From IMG/VR virus record IMGVR_UViG_3300025326_000062, positions 1-47,644 of that record: DNA of 47,644 nucleotides. The stretch is one strand, 5' to 3'. The notes below the pieces were generated by a model. The model searched no databases. It worked only from the letters and a program-made list of their open reading frames with translations, and had not been told where the DNA came from. Every line of letters starts with the position of its first letter. Positions within the stretch are counted from its first letter, which is position 1. Shown one piece after another: positions 6,919 through 14,816 of this stretch. Both the position numbers and the translations under genes were made by a program. Source of the stretch: a virus.

Positions 6919-7172
6919 TGCCTGACTTAGCAACTGGTGACCGCGTCATTGTTCGTCACCACCGCACAAAGGTCAAGCTTGCTAAGGGTGAGGTCGTAGA
7001 CCCGGATGAGAGACCGGGTTTTGTTCCTGGGCTCCACGACTACGTCAGGGTTCGCATTACCAAACCATTCGCCAGAGAACTTCACAAGGGTATGGAGATT
7101 TATGCCCACCGCAGGTACGTCCGTCGCTTAGTCCCAAAGGTAGCTGCAGAAACACAGGAGGAGGGTGCATGA
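6915..7172 (+). CDS. Hypothetical SH3-like small protein
   Basis: An 85-residue basic protein. The ATG overlaps the previous stop (ATGA). The beginning (LATGDRVIVRHHR) and the later strands (DYVRVRITKPF, MEIYAHRRYVRRL) suggest a small beta-barrel such as an SH3-like or KOW-like fold that could bind nucleic acid. No family assigned. It is translationally coupled to both neighbours. Confidence 0.55.
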   Translation: MMPDLATGDRVIVRHHRTKVKLAKGEVVDPDERPGFVPGLHDYVRVRITKPFARELHKGMEIYAHRRYVRRLVPKVAAETQEEGA

Positions 7173-7390
7173 CCCCGGAACTCGAAACCATTGCCTCCGT
7201 CCACGTTCCGAACAATATCAGGTCCCGTCGGCGCCTCTGTACATTCGACTCAATGAATTGGCCGTGTCACACGGCACTCTTCGTCCAGGCCTTACGGTCA
7301 GCCGAAGTCAAGCTTGCGGACACTGCTGCAGAGATGCCAGGCCCCGGGCACGATGCACAGACACGGTACGTCGTAAGGGAACCGTGGTAA
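7169..7390 (+). CDS. Hypothetical small protein
   Basis: A 73-residue product starting at an ATGA overlap with the preceding gene. Residues ~20-35 are basic and contain two Cys and one His (RRRLCTFDSMNWPCH), perhaps a partial metal site. A second open frame covers the same bases but starts well only at 7384. Function unknown. Confidence 0.45.
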   Translation: MTPELETIASVHVPNNIRSRRRLCTFDSMNWPCHTALFVQALRSAEVKLADTAAEMPGPGHDAQTRYVVREPW

Positions 7391-7548
7391 AGAGGTTCAG
7401 CTGCCACGTATGTGATGCAGCACCTGCTCGGGTTTACATTCCGTCCAAGGGTGTTCTGATTTGTGGCGTTTGTTGGCACCGCGGGCGCATCCTTGCCGAC
7501 ATTATCCGCAGGCTTCGTCGGTGGCAAGCAGAACAGAAAGTAGCGTAA
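7384..7548 (+). CDS. 54-residue zinc-ribbon protein
   Basis: Start GTG at 7384, with AAGGGA upstream and a 7-base overlap with the preceding gene. CHVC near residue 7 and CGVC near residue 28, followed by a basic helix (HRGRILADIIRRLRRW), form a small treble-clef or ribbon finger, probably binding DNA or RNA. One of a set of tiny zinc proteins in this operon. Confidence 0.6.
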   Translation: MVKRFSCHVCDAAPARVYIPSKGVLICGVCWHRGRILADIIRRLRRWQAEQKVA

Positions 7549-7549
7549 C

Positions 7550-7783
7550 ATGTGCCAGGTGCAAGACCCCCGAGTAACACGCCCTGAAGAGTTCGACTTC
7601 AACACGCCTGTCGACCTAACTCTAGCTCCGGACATCCAGCGTATCGTAGAAGCCCTGGGACACGTTGCTGCCTATGCCGAACAGTTCGACAGGGACTGGT
7701 ATAGCCCCGGCGACGAAGTTGCCTTGTGGAATGAAGCCGAAAAGGTCATTGCCGAGGAACTCAGGGAAGACACCCCCCTATGA
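7550..7783 (+). CDS. Hypothetical acidic protein
   Basis: A 77-residue acidic protein directly after the zinc-ribbon gene, overlapping the next gene as ATGA. It is mostly helical in its second half (IQRIVEALGHVAAYAEQF, ALWNEAEKVIAEEL). No recognised family. Confidence 0.55.
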   Translation: MCQVQDPRVTRPEEFDFNTPVDLTLAPDIQRIVEALGHVAAYAEQFDRDWYSPGDEVALWNEAEKVIAEELREDTPL

Positions 7784-8019
7784 CCATTCAGCTCATTTGT
7801 GACATGTGCCGCCAACCTAAAGAGTCAGTAATGCACTACTCTTTGGTTCACCACATGCCCAAGGCCGAAGACGATTCCAGGCACCGGCGGCGTCAGTATG
7901 CTGGGTCCATCGACATCTGTACCGATTGCATCGAGCGCATTACTCATGATGGCCGGGACAGTGCGCACAAGCAGCATGCCAGTAAGAAGCGTATTGAGTT
8001 CGGGGTCGTCCGCCGGTGA
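7780..8019 (+). CDS. Zinc-ribbon protein upstream of helicase
   Basis: A 79-residue protein with CDMC near residue 7 and CTDC near residue 47 plus several His, forming a four-cysteine zinc site. It starts at an ATGA overlap and ends overlapping the helicase start (GTGA). Tight coupling to the SNF2-type helicase suggests a DNA-binding partner, though this is inference. Confidence 0.6.
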   Translation: MTIQLICDMCRQPKESVMHYSLVHHMPKAEDDSRHRRRQYAGSIDICTDCIERITHDGRDSAHKQHASKKRIEFGVVRR

Positions 8020-9356
8020 GCACCCTCCGGCCTTACCAGCAAGCTGGTGTTGATTTCCTGGTGCATACCCGACGGGCCATCTTGGCAGATGAACCCGGCC
8101 TGGGGAAAACGGCGCAAGCTCTAGTTGCCGCCAACCGCCTTGGAATCGACCGGATGCTCGTTGTTGCTCCCAAGACGGCAGCTGGTGTTTGGGCTGATGA
8201 ACGAGATACTTGGGACCCGTATGGCCCTGAGATTGTTATCTACCAGGGTGCTCGACGACACAAGCAGAGTAGCCTACGGGACTCTCGTATCTTCGTAACG
8301 AACTATTCCCTGCTCCGTGAAACCCTCAGTGGGACCTATTGGCCCCTCATTGTCTGGGATGAGGCCCACAAGCTCAAGGACAGGCATGCAAAGACCTTGT
8401 TCAGGGTCGTCAAGACGTATGTATCTGCTCGCAACCATTTCTTCCTAACCGGGTCCCCCATTCGTCACAGTGCCGGAGACTTGTGGCCCCTTCTGAACAT
8501 CATCAACCCGGGGCAGTGGGGTTCATACTGGGATTTCGTCCAGGAGTTCTGTTCCGTTTGGCACGACGAGTTTGGCTGGCATGTAGAGGGCGTTCACAAT
8601 GACGAGGCCCTTCGTGCGAAACTCCAGAGCATCATGTTGCGGCGAAGGAAGGAAGACGAACTACCTGGTCTGCCCCCAAAGCAGAGGCAGTTCATTCCGC
8701 TCGAAATGGCAAGGGCTCAGCAGCAGGCATACACCCAGCTTGCACAAGAGTGGGTAACCGAAACTACGACCGGATTACTAGCGGTTCCAACGAAGTTGGC
8801 TTTACTAACCCGGCTCCGCCAGCTCCTGGTACACCCTGCACTCATTGGCATCGATGCTCCGTCTGCTGCCTTTGATGCACTTAGGGACCAGGCAGTTACA
8901 AACGGCGAGCCTATTGTTGTGTACACACCCTTCCCGTCAGTCTTCCCCCTCCTGGTTGACATGTTCGACAAAATGCACTGGAAGCATTGGGTAGTAAAGG
9001 GTGGAATGTCGCCACAGCAGATGTCTGCTAACGTCCGTTCTTTCCAGCTAGCGCAGGAACCAGAGCGCGCCTTATTTGTGTCACTGGGAAGTGCCATTTC
9101 GTTTACGGCTAATGCAGCGTCGACCTCGTACCACTTAGGGTTTGACTGGAGCCCTGATGTCAACGTACAAGCTGAGGACCGGTTGCATCGAGAGAGTGCG
9201 GGTCGCCGCAAAGCCAACTTCGTTCTCAACCGGTACTTCGTACACCCCAAGACTGTAGATAGCCATCTACGAAAAGTCCTCGAGCGAAAGACATCATGGG
9301 CAAGGCTCATACTTGACCCCGAACAGTTACTCCGACCGGCATGGAAGGATACATAA
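8016..9356 (+). CDS. SNF2-type superfamily 2 DNA helicase
   Basis: A 446-residue SF2 ATPase. The N-terminal RecA lobe has motif Q-like LRPYQQAGVDFL, Walker A DEPGLGKT (near residue 26), motif Ia VVAPKT, DEAH (VWDEAHKL, near 112) and motif III FLTGSP. The C-terminal lobe has the SNF2 motif VI-type QAEDRLHRESAGR near residue 388. Phage proteins of this kind translocate on double-stranded DNA during replication or recombination. GTG start, coupled to the upstream zinc-ribbon gene. Confidence 0.9.
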   Translation: MSTLRPYQQAGVDFLVHTRRAILADEPGLGKTAQALVAANRLGIDRMLVVAPKTAAGVWADERDTWDPYGPEIVIYQGARRHKQSSLRDSRIFVTNYSLLRETLSGTYWPLIVWDEAHKLKDRHAKTLFRVVKTYVSARNHFFLTGSPIRHSAGDLWPLLNIINPGQWGSYWDFVQEFCSVWHDEFGWHVEGVHNDEALRAKLQSIMLRRRKEDELPGLPPKQRQFIPLEMARAQQQAYTQLAQEWVTETTTGLLAVPTKLALLTRLRQLLVHPALIGIDAPSAAFDALRDQAVTNGEPIVVYTPFPSVFPLLVDMFDKMHWKHWVVKGGMSPQQMSANVRSFQLAQEPERALFVSLGSAISFTANAASTSYHLGFDWSPDVNVQAEDRLHRESAGRRKANFVLNRYFVHPKTVDSHLRKVLERKTSWARLILDPEQLLRPAWKDT

Positions 9357-9364
9357 TTAGGGGC

Positions 9365-9393
9365 TTGACTTCACCTCTCAATTGCACTATAAT
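9365..9393 (+). promoter_or_regulatory. Strong sigma-70 type promoter
   Basis: TTGACT (9365-9370), a 17-base spacer and TATAAT (9388-9393), preceded by GGGGC. The promoter at 10359 has the same GGGGCTTGACTTC upstream block. Drives 9427 and following genes. Confidence 0.85.
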
Positions 9394-9426
9394 AGAGATA
9401 GGAGAACACTAGCGCAGGAGTAACAA

Positions 9427-9669
9427 TTGAAGACCTACGACGTCTCCCTCAGTGCAGACGAGATGGAGTATGTGATGATGGGGCTACACTGCTTCATAGA
9501 GAAGAATGCGGAGCATGCACAGAACCCGGAATTGCGTACCATTTCGTCAGACACAAAGGACCTCAACCTTGTTGACGAGATGTGGGCACCACAGCACGTC
9601 GAGGTATCGCGGCTCCTCGATAAGCTGGTTGAGGTTACAGGCTACGACCTTGCAGTCGACGGACAGTAA
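9427..9669 (+). CDS. Hypothetical small helical protein
   Basis: An 80-residue acidic protein, first gene of the transcript from the 9365 promoter. TTG start with GCAGGAG seven bases upstream. The opening YDVSLSADEMEYVMMGLHCF and the later VEVSRLLDKLVEVTGYDL suggest a small helical bundle. Function unknown. Confidence 0.6.
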   Translation: MKTYDVSLSADEMEYVMMGLHCFIEKNAEHAQNPELRTISSDTKDLNLVDEMWAPQHVEVSRLLDKLVEVTGYDLAVDGQ

Positions 9670-9674
9670 CAGAG

Positions 9675-10175
9675 TTGGACCCTCGACGTGAGTCGCTGTT
9701 CGATGTCGAGTGGCAAGTCCTAAGGGTCGGGCTGCTCGGTAATTGGCACGAAACTCCGGAACAGAACGTGCTCGTCCTCGTTCGGTACGTCCGAAAGGCA
9801 ACCGGAGAAGCCGACAAGCTCGTCCGTCTATGGCGATGCATTAACCTCCTTAGGGCAGTACCCTTGGGGGAGAACAAAAGGGTCCGTCGGACTCTCCTCC
9901 GGTCGCGTCGCATTTTCGAACGGAAGTACAAGGTCCTTCAGGACTACGGAAACAAGTTCCCGAACTGGAGCTGGGCGCGGGTTCGTGCAGACCTTAGGTG
10001 GTTGTTAGAACAGGACCCCAGTTCGTTCAGGCAGCTCAAGGGGAACCTAGAGGGGCGCATGCAAAGGGTAGGCCAGCTGAACCAGAGTTACATGCAGGCA
10101 AAGCCTGAAACGGCAAAGTTCATTCGGCTTATGCGTGACGTAGAGTTCGAAGGGGAGGGCACACAGAATGTCTAG
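9675..10175 (+). CDS. Hypothetical basic protein
   Basis: A 166-residue basic protein rich in Arg, Lys and Trp, five bases after the previous gene. It is helical throughout. The central part (KRVRRTLLRSRRIFERKYK) is strongly basic and suggests nucleic-acid binding. TTG start without a strong Shine-Dalgarno, so an internal start is possible. No family recognised. Confidence 0.55.
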   Translation: MDPRRESLFDVEWQVLRVGLLGNWHETPEQNVLVLVRYVRKATGEADKLVRLWRCINLLRAVPLGENKRVRRTLLRSRRIFERKYKVLQDYGNKFPNWSWARVRADLRWLLEQDPSSFRQLKGNLEGRMQRVGQLNQSYMQAKPETAKFIRLMRDVEFEGEGTQNV

Positions 10176-10362
10176 AACGCCGACTGATTACACACGGCTT
10201 CGGAACCGTTGTCCGAACTGTGGACACCGGCTGTCGATGCGGCACCCGAAAACTACGCGCTGTAGTACATTCATGGGGTTAGGAGCAGGGCCATCGGCAC
10301 CACCCCCGGTTTCGTGTAAGTGTCAGAAGCACCTGCGTGAGGCCACAAAATTGGGGGCTTGA
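10168..10362 (+). CDS. 64-residue zinc-ribbon protein
   Basis: Starts at an ATG inside the end of the preceding gene, after GGGGAGGG. CPNCGHR at residue 15 and a second pair, CKC, near 50 form a probable zinc site. Its 3' end contains the -35 of the next promoter. Confidence 0.55.
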   Translation: MSRTPTDYTRLRNRCPNCGHRLSMRHPKTTRCSTFMGLGAGPSAPPPVSCKCQKHLREATKLGA

Positions 10363-10387
10363 CTTCCCCAGAGGAATGCTCTATAAT
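10359..10387 (+). promoter_or_regulatory. Strong sigma-70 type promoter
   Basis: TTGACT (10359-10364), a 17-base spacer and TATAAT (10382-10387). It should transcribe the recombination cassette 10415-13158 (membrane peptide, Cas4-like nuclease, Sak4-like ATPase and partner). Confidence 0.85.
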
Positions 10388-10414
10388 TACAAGATAGGGG
10401 AGAAACAACCGCAC

Positions 10415-10519
10415 GTGACCAAACGGGACGTAGCATACGTCTTGACGTACACAGGCTTCCTTTTTCTTATGGCTGGGTTCATCGTCGGTGTCATTACAGT
10501 CTTTGAACCTGTCCGATGA
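10415..10519 (+). CDS. 34-residue single-pass membrane peptide
   Basis: GTG start downstream of GGGGAG. After a short polar head (TKRDV) there is one hydrophobic segment (LFLMAGFIVGVITVF), and the ending overlaps the nuclease start as ATGA. It is a membrane peptide of unknown role. The open frame upstream of the GTG precedes the predicted transcription start and is not used. Confidence 0.5.
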   Translation: MTKRDVAYVLTYTGFLFLMAGFIVGVITVFEPVR

Positions 10520-11643
10520 CGACGGTAATCCTGTCAACGTCAGACCGACTTCTGTTCAAAAGGTGCCGGCGGAAATGGGACTGGCAAAGTACCCAACGCC
10601 AGAACCTAATCCCCGTTGCTGAAGCTGCCTCTTCGCCCCTGTGGTATGGCTCGGGCTTCCATTTTGCCCTTGAAGACTTCCACGGGCACAAGCGTTACCC
10701 TTCAGCGTTCGATGCCTTCACTGCATACAGTAAGGCATTTCGTCCCCACGAACTCCCGGCTGATTCCGAGGACCTAATGGTCCTGGCAGAAGGAATGCTT
10801 GCTCACTATACAATGTCCTGGCTTCGACGCCGAGATGAGTACCAGACTCTTTGGGTAGATGGTGAACCGCAGGTCGAAGTATCAGTCGACTTGGACATCA
10901 CCAACCTTGTTGTTCAGCGTGCTTGGCAACGGGATATGGCCTGGGTAACAGACCCACTCGATGACGCTGATGGCAAGATTGTTTACCGGGTGACATTCGA
11001 CCGGGTATGCGTCGATAGTGAAGGCCGTCTGTACATCATGGACTACAAGACGGCTGCTAAGTTCGACTCAGCCAAGCTGGAGACTGATTCTCAGGTAACG
11101 GCCTATACCTGGGCTGGCCGGTACTTCTATGGTGACCGGTACGAGGTTGAAGGCATCATCTGGATGACGTTCAAGAAGGCCTTCCCCGATGTTCCAAAGG
11201 AGCTCGTGCGCGGCGGATTCAGTGAGAACAGGCAGGCAAGTGTTAGCTACGACACGTTTGCTGGAGCCCTGCTTACGAAGTACGGTGCTATTCCTACGTC
11301 GTACGTCCCGTACATGAACCACCTTGCTATGCAGGAAGGGGCTGACGGGGATAAGTTCATCAAGCGAGATATCATGCGGCGCAATGTAGCCTTTACCCAG
11401 AATGAAGAATGGAAGATTGCGGACGAGGTCCTCGACATGCTGAACCCGCAATTGTCCCTTTATCCGAATCCTACCCGTGACTGTTCCTGGGACTGTTCAT
11501 TCCGGGTCCCGTGTCTCATGAAGGATGACGGTTCAGAGTGGGAGGAGTACATGGCCGGTGAATACGTTTCCTGGGTCGGATACAACGACTCCTGGAGGCA
11601 ACGTATCGTTTACCCGGAGACAGTAGCACGGAGTAGCCCATGA
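10516..11643 (+). CDS. Cas4/RecB-like PD-(D/E)XK exonuclease
   Basis: A 375-residue nuclease of the Cas4/AddB-like group. It has an N-terminal Cys (FKRCRRKW, residue 17), a VTFDRV segment followed by YIMDYKTA (the D and E/DxK catalytic core near residues 157-178), and a C-terminal cysteine cluster CSWDCSFRVPC. Together these cysteines would bind a 4Fe-4S cluster. Such enzymes resect DNA ends for recombination. The gene is coupled by ATGA to the Sak4-like ATPase, a common phage recombination pair. Confidence 0.85.
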   Translation: MTTVILSTSDRLLFKRCRRKWDWQSTQRQNLIPVAEAASSPLWYGSGFHFALEDFHGHKRYPSAFDAFTAYSKAFRPHELPADSEDLMVLAEGMLAHYTMSWLRRRDEYQTLWVDGEPQVEVSVDLDITNLVVQRAWQRDMAWVTDPLDDADGKIVYRVTFDRVCVDSEGRLYIMDYKTAAKFDSAKLETDSQVTAYTWAGRYFYGDRYEVEGIIWMTFKKAFPDVPKELVRGGFSENRQASVSYDTFAGALLTKYGAIPTSYVPYMNHLAMQEGADGDKFIKRDIMRRNVAFTQNEEWKIADEVLDMLNPQLSLYPNPTRDCSWDCSFRVPCLMKDDGSEWEEYMAGEYVSWVGYNDSWRQRIVYPETVARSSP

Positions 11644-12737
11644 CAGCCGAAGAAGCAACAGCAACCCCCGGAACGCAAGGAATAGTAAAGGCTGCCCGAA
11701 CGGCAGGAGCAGCGTCAGTACCTGCTCCCAGGCAAGTCCCCGACATTACCGACAAGCCTTCACCCTTCGCTCTTACGGTCGGAGCACTGACAGAAGAGGA
11801 AGGGTATCTTAACGTTCTGTTCTACGGAGCATATGGTGCAGGCAAAACGTACCTTGCATCAACAGCGCATTGGGTTCCGGAGATGCGAGATGTCTTGTAC
11901 ATCAACGTTGAGGCTGGAATCAAGGCCATCGTGTCACAGGACATCACGCGCATTCGGGTTAAGGACTACCGAACGTTTGCCCGTGTCCGTGAGTACCTTC
12001 GCCTTCACGCAAAGTACCGGGATGAGGGGAATGAGGAACGCCTACTCAAGACGGAACGGTGGCTTCGGCCGGGTGAGGACGTAGCTGCACCTCACCACTT
12101 CCGAACTGTCATCATTGACAGCTTGTCGGAAGTACAGAAGCTGTGTATGTACATGTTGCTCGGAATGGACCCGGAGACATACCAACTCGATGCAGTTCCC
12201 GCCTCCCCAGAGTTCGCTGAATGGAACCAATCCACTGAACTCATCCGTCTCCTCATTCGGCAGTTCCGTGACTTACCTTACCACATCATTATCGTCCTAG
12301 GTGAAATGGAGGTGGAGCAGGCAAAAGGAACCAATAAGACCCTACTGAAGCGTCCCAATCTCCAGGGCAGACGGCTTCCCGGAGAAGTCCAGGGTTTCCT
12401 GGATGTCGTTGGGTACTTAGCAGAAGCCGTCGTAGACGGAGAGACTGCACGCCGACTATACCTTCGCCGACTTAACGAGTCGTTCAACGCCAAGAACCGT
12501 TTCCACGGTAACCCCCCAAGATACATCGATAACCCCACAATGCAAGATTTGTGGAACCTGGAGGTAGCATCACGTGCCGCAGCCAACACAGGCTCGCCGA
12601 ACGGCGCAACGTCCCGCCCAGAGCGCAGCGCAGCGCGCCCCGCAGCCCCCGCCTCAGGCGGAACCCGAACCGGAACAGTACGAGGAAGAGGACCCGTTCG
12701 CGGACCAGGAAACCGAGTCGTACGCCGGGAACAGTGA
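11640..12737 (+). CDS. Sak4-like RecA-family ATPase
   Basis: A 365-residue protein with a RecA-type core: Walker A YGAYGAGKT (near residue 64), an acidic Walker B strand (TVIIDSLSE near 160), and later VLGEMEVEQ. Sak4-type proteins are phage single-strand annealing or recombinase ATPases. The last ~45 residues are Arg-, Pro- and Gly-rich and are encoded in the 164-base overlap with the next gene, so the C-terminal tail is probably disordered and constrained by the overlapping frame. Confidence 0.8.
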   Translation: MTAEEATATPGTQGIVKAARTAGAASVPAPRQVPDITDKPSPFALTVGALTEEEGYLNVLFYGAYGAGKTYLASTAHWVPEMRDVLYINVEAGIKAIVSQDITRIRVKDYRTFARVREYLRLHAKYRDEGNEERLLKTERWLRPGEDVAAPHHFRTVIIDSLSEVQKLCMYMLLGMDPETYQLDAVPASPEFAEWNQSTELIRLLIRQFRDLPYHIIIVLGEMEVEQAKGTNKTLLKRPNLQGRRLPGEVQGFLDVVGYLAEAVVDGETARRLYLRRLNESFNAKNRFHGNPPRYIDNPTMQDLWNLEVASRAAANTGSPNGATSRPERSAARPAAPASGGTRTGTVRGRGPVRGPGNRVVRREQ

Positions 12738-13158
12738 CAACGGGGACTTCGACTTCGACAGCATGGTTCTTGACCTCGAGAACGTCGAAGAGCCCGTCCG
12801 CGACATCTGGCCCAACGGAACGTACCCGGCCATCATTGAGAGCGTTGAGCCTGACGTCTCTCAGGCCAAGGGCAATCCGATGCTGGTCTGGCAGCTCCAT
12901 CTGTCTGACCCCAGCACAGGGAAGGAAAAGAACCGCCGGTACTACACTGTACTGGTAGGAGACGGAGCTGGACGAACCAAGCGGTCCATCAAGCGCGTTG
13001 CGCCGGACCTCGACCTGTCACAGTTCCGCCCCAACGATGCTGGAGACCTCTTGTCTGGGCTCGAGTGTCGTGCAGTCCTCCGTCGTGGACGTTACCAGGG
13101 CGAGGCAACCGACAACGTCGTAGATATCCTGGCCCCTCTCGGGGACTTCACACAGTAG
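12574..13158 (+). CDS. DUF669-like recombination partner / SSB-like protein
   Basis: A 194-residue protein. The GTG start is supported by GGAGG eight bases upstream, deep inside the Sak4-like gene. The N-terminal 50 residues are low-complexity Ala/Pro/Gln/Glu. The folded part (NGTYPAIIESVEPDVSQ, then MLVWQLHLSDPSTGKEK and YYTVLVGDG) has the beta pattern of DUF669-like proteins found next to phage recombinases, which may bind single-stranded DNA. The family assignment is tentative. Confidence 0.6.
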   Translation: MPQPTQARRTAQRPAQSAAQRAPQPPPQAEPEPEQYEEEDPFADQETESYAGNSDNGDFDFDSMVLDLENVEEPVRDIWPNGTYPAIIESVEPDVSQAKGNPMLVWQLHLSDPSTGKEKNRRYYTVLVGDGAGRTKRSIKRVAPDLDLSQFRPNDAGDLLSGLECRAVLRRGRYQGEATDNVVDILAPLGDFTQ

Positions 13159-13181
13159 GGGGAGTACCAAACACCCCGTTC

Positions 13182-13257
13182 GGGTCGCTTCGACGTTAGC
13201 ATGGAGTCCGACGGGTAAATAAAGTCCTGAGTTGGAGGCTAACGATTAGTCCGACCC
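13182..13257 (+). ncRNA. Candidate structured leader RNA upstream of queC
   Basis: Two nested perfect helices: GGGTCG (13182-13187) with CGACCC (13252-13257), and CGTTAGC (13194-13200) with GCTAACG (13238-13244), enclosing a 37-base apical region. An 8-base direct repeat, AGTCCGAC, occurs at 13205-13212 and 13248-13255. It lies 118 bases before queC and 20 before a small coupled open frame. The location invites a 7-deazaguanine-sensing riboswitch, but it does not match the preQ1-I, -II or -III consensus as I know them. Confidence 0.4.
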
Positions 13258-13277
13258 AGGCACTTAACAGAGGAGTA

Positions 13278-13379
13278 ATGCAGTTAATGAGGAAACTCGG
13301 AACTGCAAGCAGAAACGTACTTCGGTACTACCTGGCCAGTAGTGGGAACTGGGAGCCTCTGGCTATACTTGCTACGTGA
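13278..13379 (+). CDS. 33-residue leader ORF coupled to queC
   Basis: ATG at 13278 follows GAGGAG at ideal distance, and the TGA overlaps the GTG start of queC (GTGA). The product (MQLMRKLGTASRNVLRYYL... ending AILAT) is basic and then hydrophobic. It may be a leader peptide for translational coupling or attenuation, or a small protein in its own right. Its coding DNA contains GCAGTT/AACTGC and GTAC-TTCG-GTAC hairpins that could control queC translation. Confidence 0.5.
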   Translation: MQLMRKLGTASRNVLRYYLASSGNWEPLAILAT

Positions 13380-14083
13380 AAGGAAACCACGGCAATATGG
13401 TTGACTCGGTTGCCCTCCTTAGTGGTGGCCTTGACTCCTCGACCCTTGCATACCATCTGGTCAAAGGGCAGAACAAGACTGTTCACTTCCTATCCTTCTA
13501 CTATGGTCAAAGACACGCCCGCGAACTCCAAGCCGCCCGATTCATTGCACAGGACCTGGAGCAGAAGCACGACATCATCTACATCGACAACGAGACACAC
13601 GACTTCCTTCGGGGACCGGGGGCAACGTCGCTTACCAATCCTGAGGTAGAAGTTCCGGATGGCCATTACGCCGAAGAGACGATGAAGGCGACTATCGTCC
13701 CCAACCGGAATGCTATCATGTTGTCAGTTGCCTTCGGTGTTGCCATCTCGGACCAAGCTCCGGAAGTTGCCTTTGGTGCGCATGCCGGCGACCACTACAT
13801 CTATCCCGACTGCCGTCCTGAGTTCATCCTGGCCTTCCAGCATGCAATGCTGCTCGGGAACGACAACAAGGTTTTGCTGTATTCACCCTTCGAAGCATCA
13901 ACCAAAGCCGACATCGTCAGGTTGGGGTTCGACTTAAGTGTCCCACTCCACAAGACATGGTCCTGTTACAAGGGACGCTTGCGTCATTGTGGGACATGCG
14001 GCACATGTACTGAGCGCATCGAAGCCTTTCGGCTGGCCAAGGTTCCCGACCCCACAACGTATGAGGAGGTTCATACGGCATGA
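13376..14083 (+). CDS. queC: QueC, 7-cyano-7-deazaguanine (preQ0) synthase
   Basis: A 235-residue ATP-dependent ligase converting 7-carboxy-7-deazaguanine and ammonia into preQ0. It has the PP-loop LLSGGLDSST at residue 14 and the zinc site near the C-terminus (SCYKG, then HCGTCGTC, near residues 197-212). GTG at 13376 is preferred for its GTGA overlap with the leader ORF; ATG at 13397 is an alternative. Length and motifs are normal, with no amidotransferase fusion. It is the first enzyme gene of the 7-deazaguanine operon. Confidence 0.93.
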   Translation: MKGNHGNMVDSVALLSGGLDSSTLAYHLVKGQNKTVHFLSFYYGQRHARELQAARFIAQDLEQKHDIIYIDNETHDFLRGPGATSLTNPEVEVPDGHYAEETMKATIVPNRNAIMLSVAFGVAISDQAPEVAFGAHAGDHYIYPDCRPEFILAFQHAMLLGNDNKVLLYSPFEASTKADIVRLGFDLSVPLHKTWSCYKGRLRHCGTCGTCTERIEAFRLAKVPDPTTYEEVHTA

Positions 14084-14421
14084 CCTGGATTGCAACCATC
14101 GGTCCCGTTGAAGTTGCAGCTGCCCATTCGAACGGACCTCCTGGCCAGAAATGTTACAACATGCACGGACACGATTGGAAAGTCACTGTACAGTTCGGGT
14201 TCGCCCGCTTGGACGAATACGGCTGGGGTCCCGGCTTTGGCGAAGTCAAAGCCCTCATCCGTGAGTACGACCATCAGAACCTGAACGACATGGTCTCCCC
14301 ACCCTCGGCCGAAGTGTTTGCTCAGACACTTTACAACCGTTTGCTCACTGCATTCCGAATTGCTCCGACCTTCGTCGAGGTCGAAGAAGCAGCCGGAAAC
14401 GTCGTGCGGTACTACGAATGA
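14080..14421 (+). CDS. queD: QueD, 6-carboxytetrahydropterin synthase
   Basis: A 113-residue T-fold enzyme making 6-carboxy-tetrahydropterin from dihydroneopterin triphosphate. The zinc histidines are AAHS and CYNMHGHDW (residues ~15 and 26-33), with the catalytic Cys inside the second motif; DHQNLND and PSAEVFAQ follow as expected. ATGA overlap with queC and with the next gene. Slightly shorter than bacterial QueD but complete. Confidence 0.93.
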   Translation: MTWIATIGPVEVAAAHSNGPPGQKCYNMHGHDWKVTVQFGFARLDEYGWGPGFGEVKALIREYDHQNLNDMVSPPSAEVFAQTLYNRLLTAFRIAPTFVEVEEAAGNVVRYYE

Positions 14422-14816
14422 CGGCTGAACGGGTTTGCTTCGACATTCCAGAAGACCTACGTCCCCAGTCGTATACCTACCTCCTTCTGTTGAAGGAAAT
14501 GTGGGAAATGCACCTAGCAAAGGCTGCCGGATATTCCGGACATCTAGAGGATGTGTGGGGAAACTTTCGAGGGACACAGGAGTTCGGCGTTGACACTGTC
14601 AGGGGCATTATGGTTCGGAAGAACGATAAGTGGAGTCGCATCAAGTCCCTAGTCAGCAACCCAGCCAATTCCCAGCTACCTGACGAGCCGCTCGAAGCAA
14701 CGCTGCTTGACGATGCAGCCTACGACCTCATCATCATCTCCATCCTCCGGGAAGAACGGGTGCTACTGCTAAATGACGACCCTACTGCCATTGGGAAGCC
14801 GAGGGGACACCCATGA
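14418..14816 (+). CDS. DUF1599-like (Nmad1) protein in modification operon
   Basis: A 132-residue protein resembling the DUF1599 family, which is named nucleotide-modification-associated domain 1. It has the usual pattern of a helix with HLAKAAGYS, then EDVWGNF, FGVDTVRGIMVRKNDKWSRI, and a C-terminal LLDDAAYDLIIISIL. It overlaps queD and queE by ATGA on both sides, so it is an integral part of the 7-deazaguanine operon. Its reaction is not known. Pyrophosphohydrolase-like nucleotide handling, or a further step on the modified base, are both possible. Confidence 0.65.
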   Translation: MTAERVCFDIPEDLRPQSYTYLLLLKEMWEMHLAKAAGYSGHLEDVWGNFRGTQEFGVDTVRGIMVRKNDKWSRIKSLVSNPANSQLPDEPLEATLLDDAAYDLIIISILREERVLLLNDDPTAIGKPRGHP

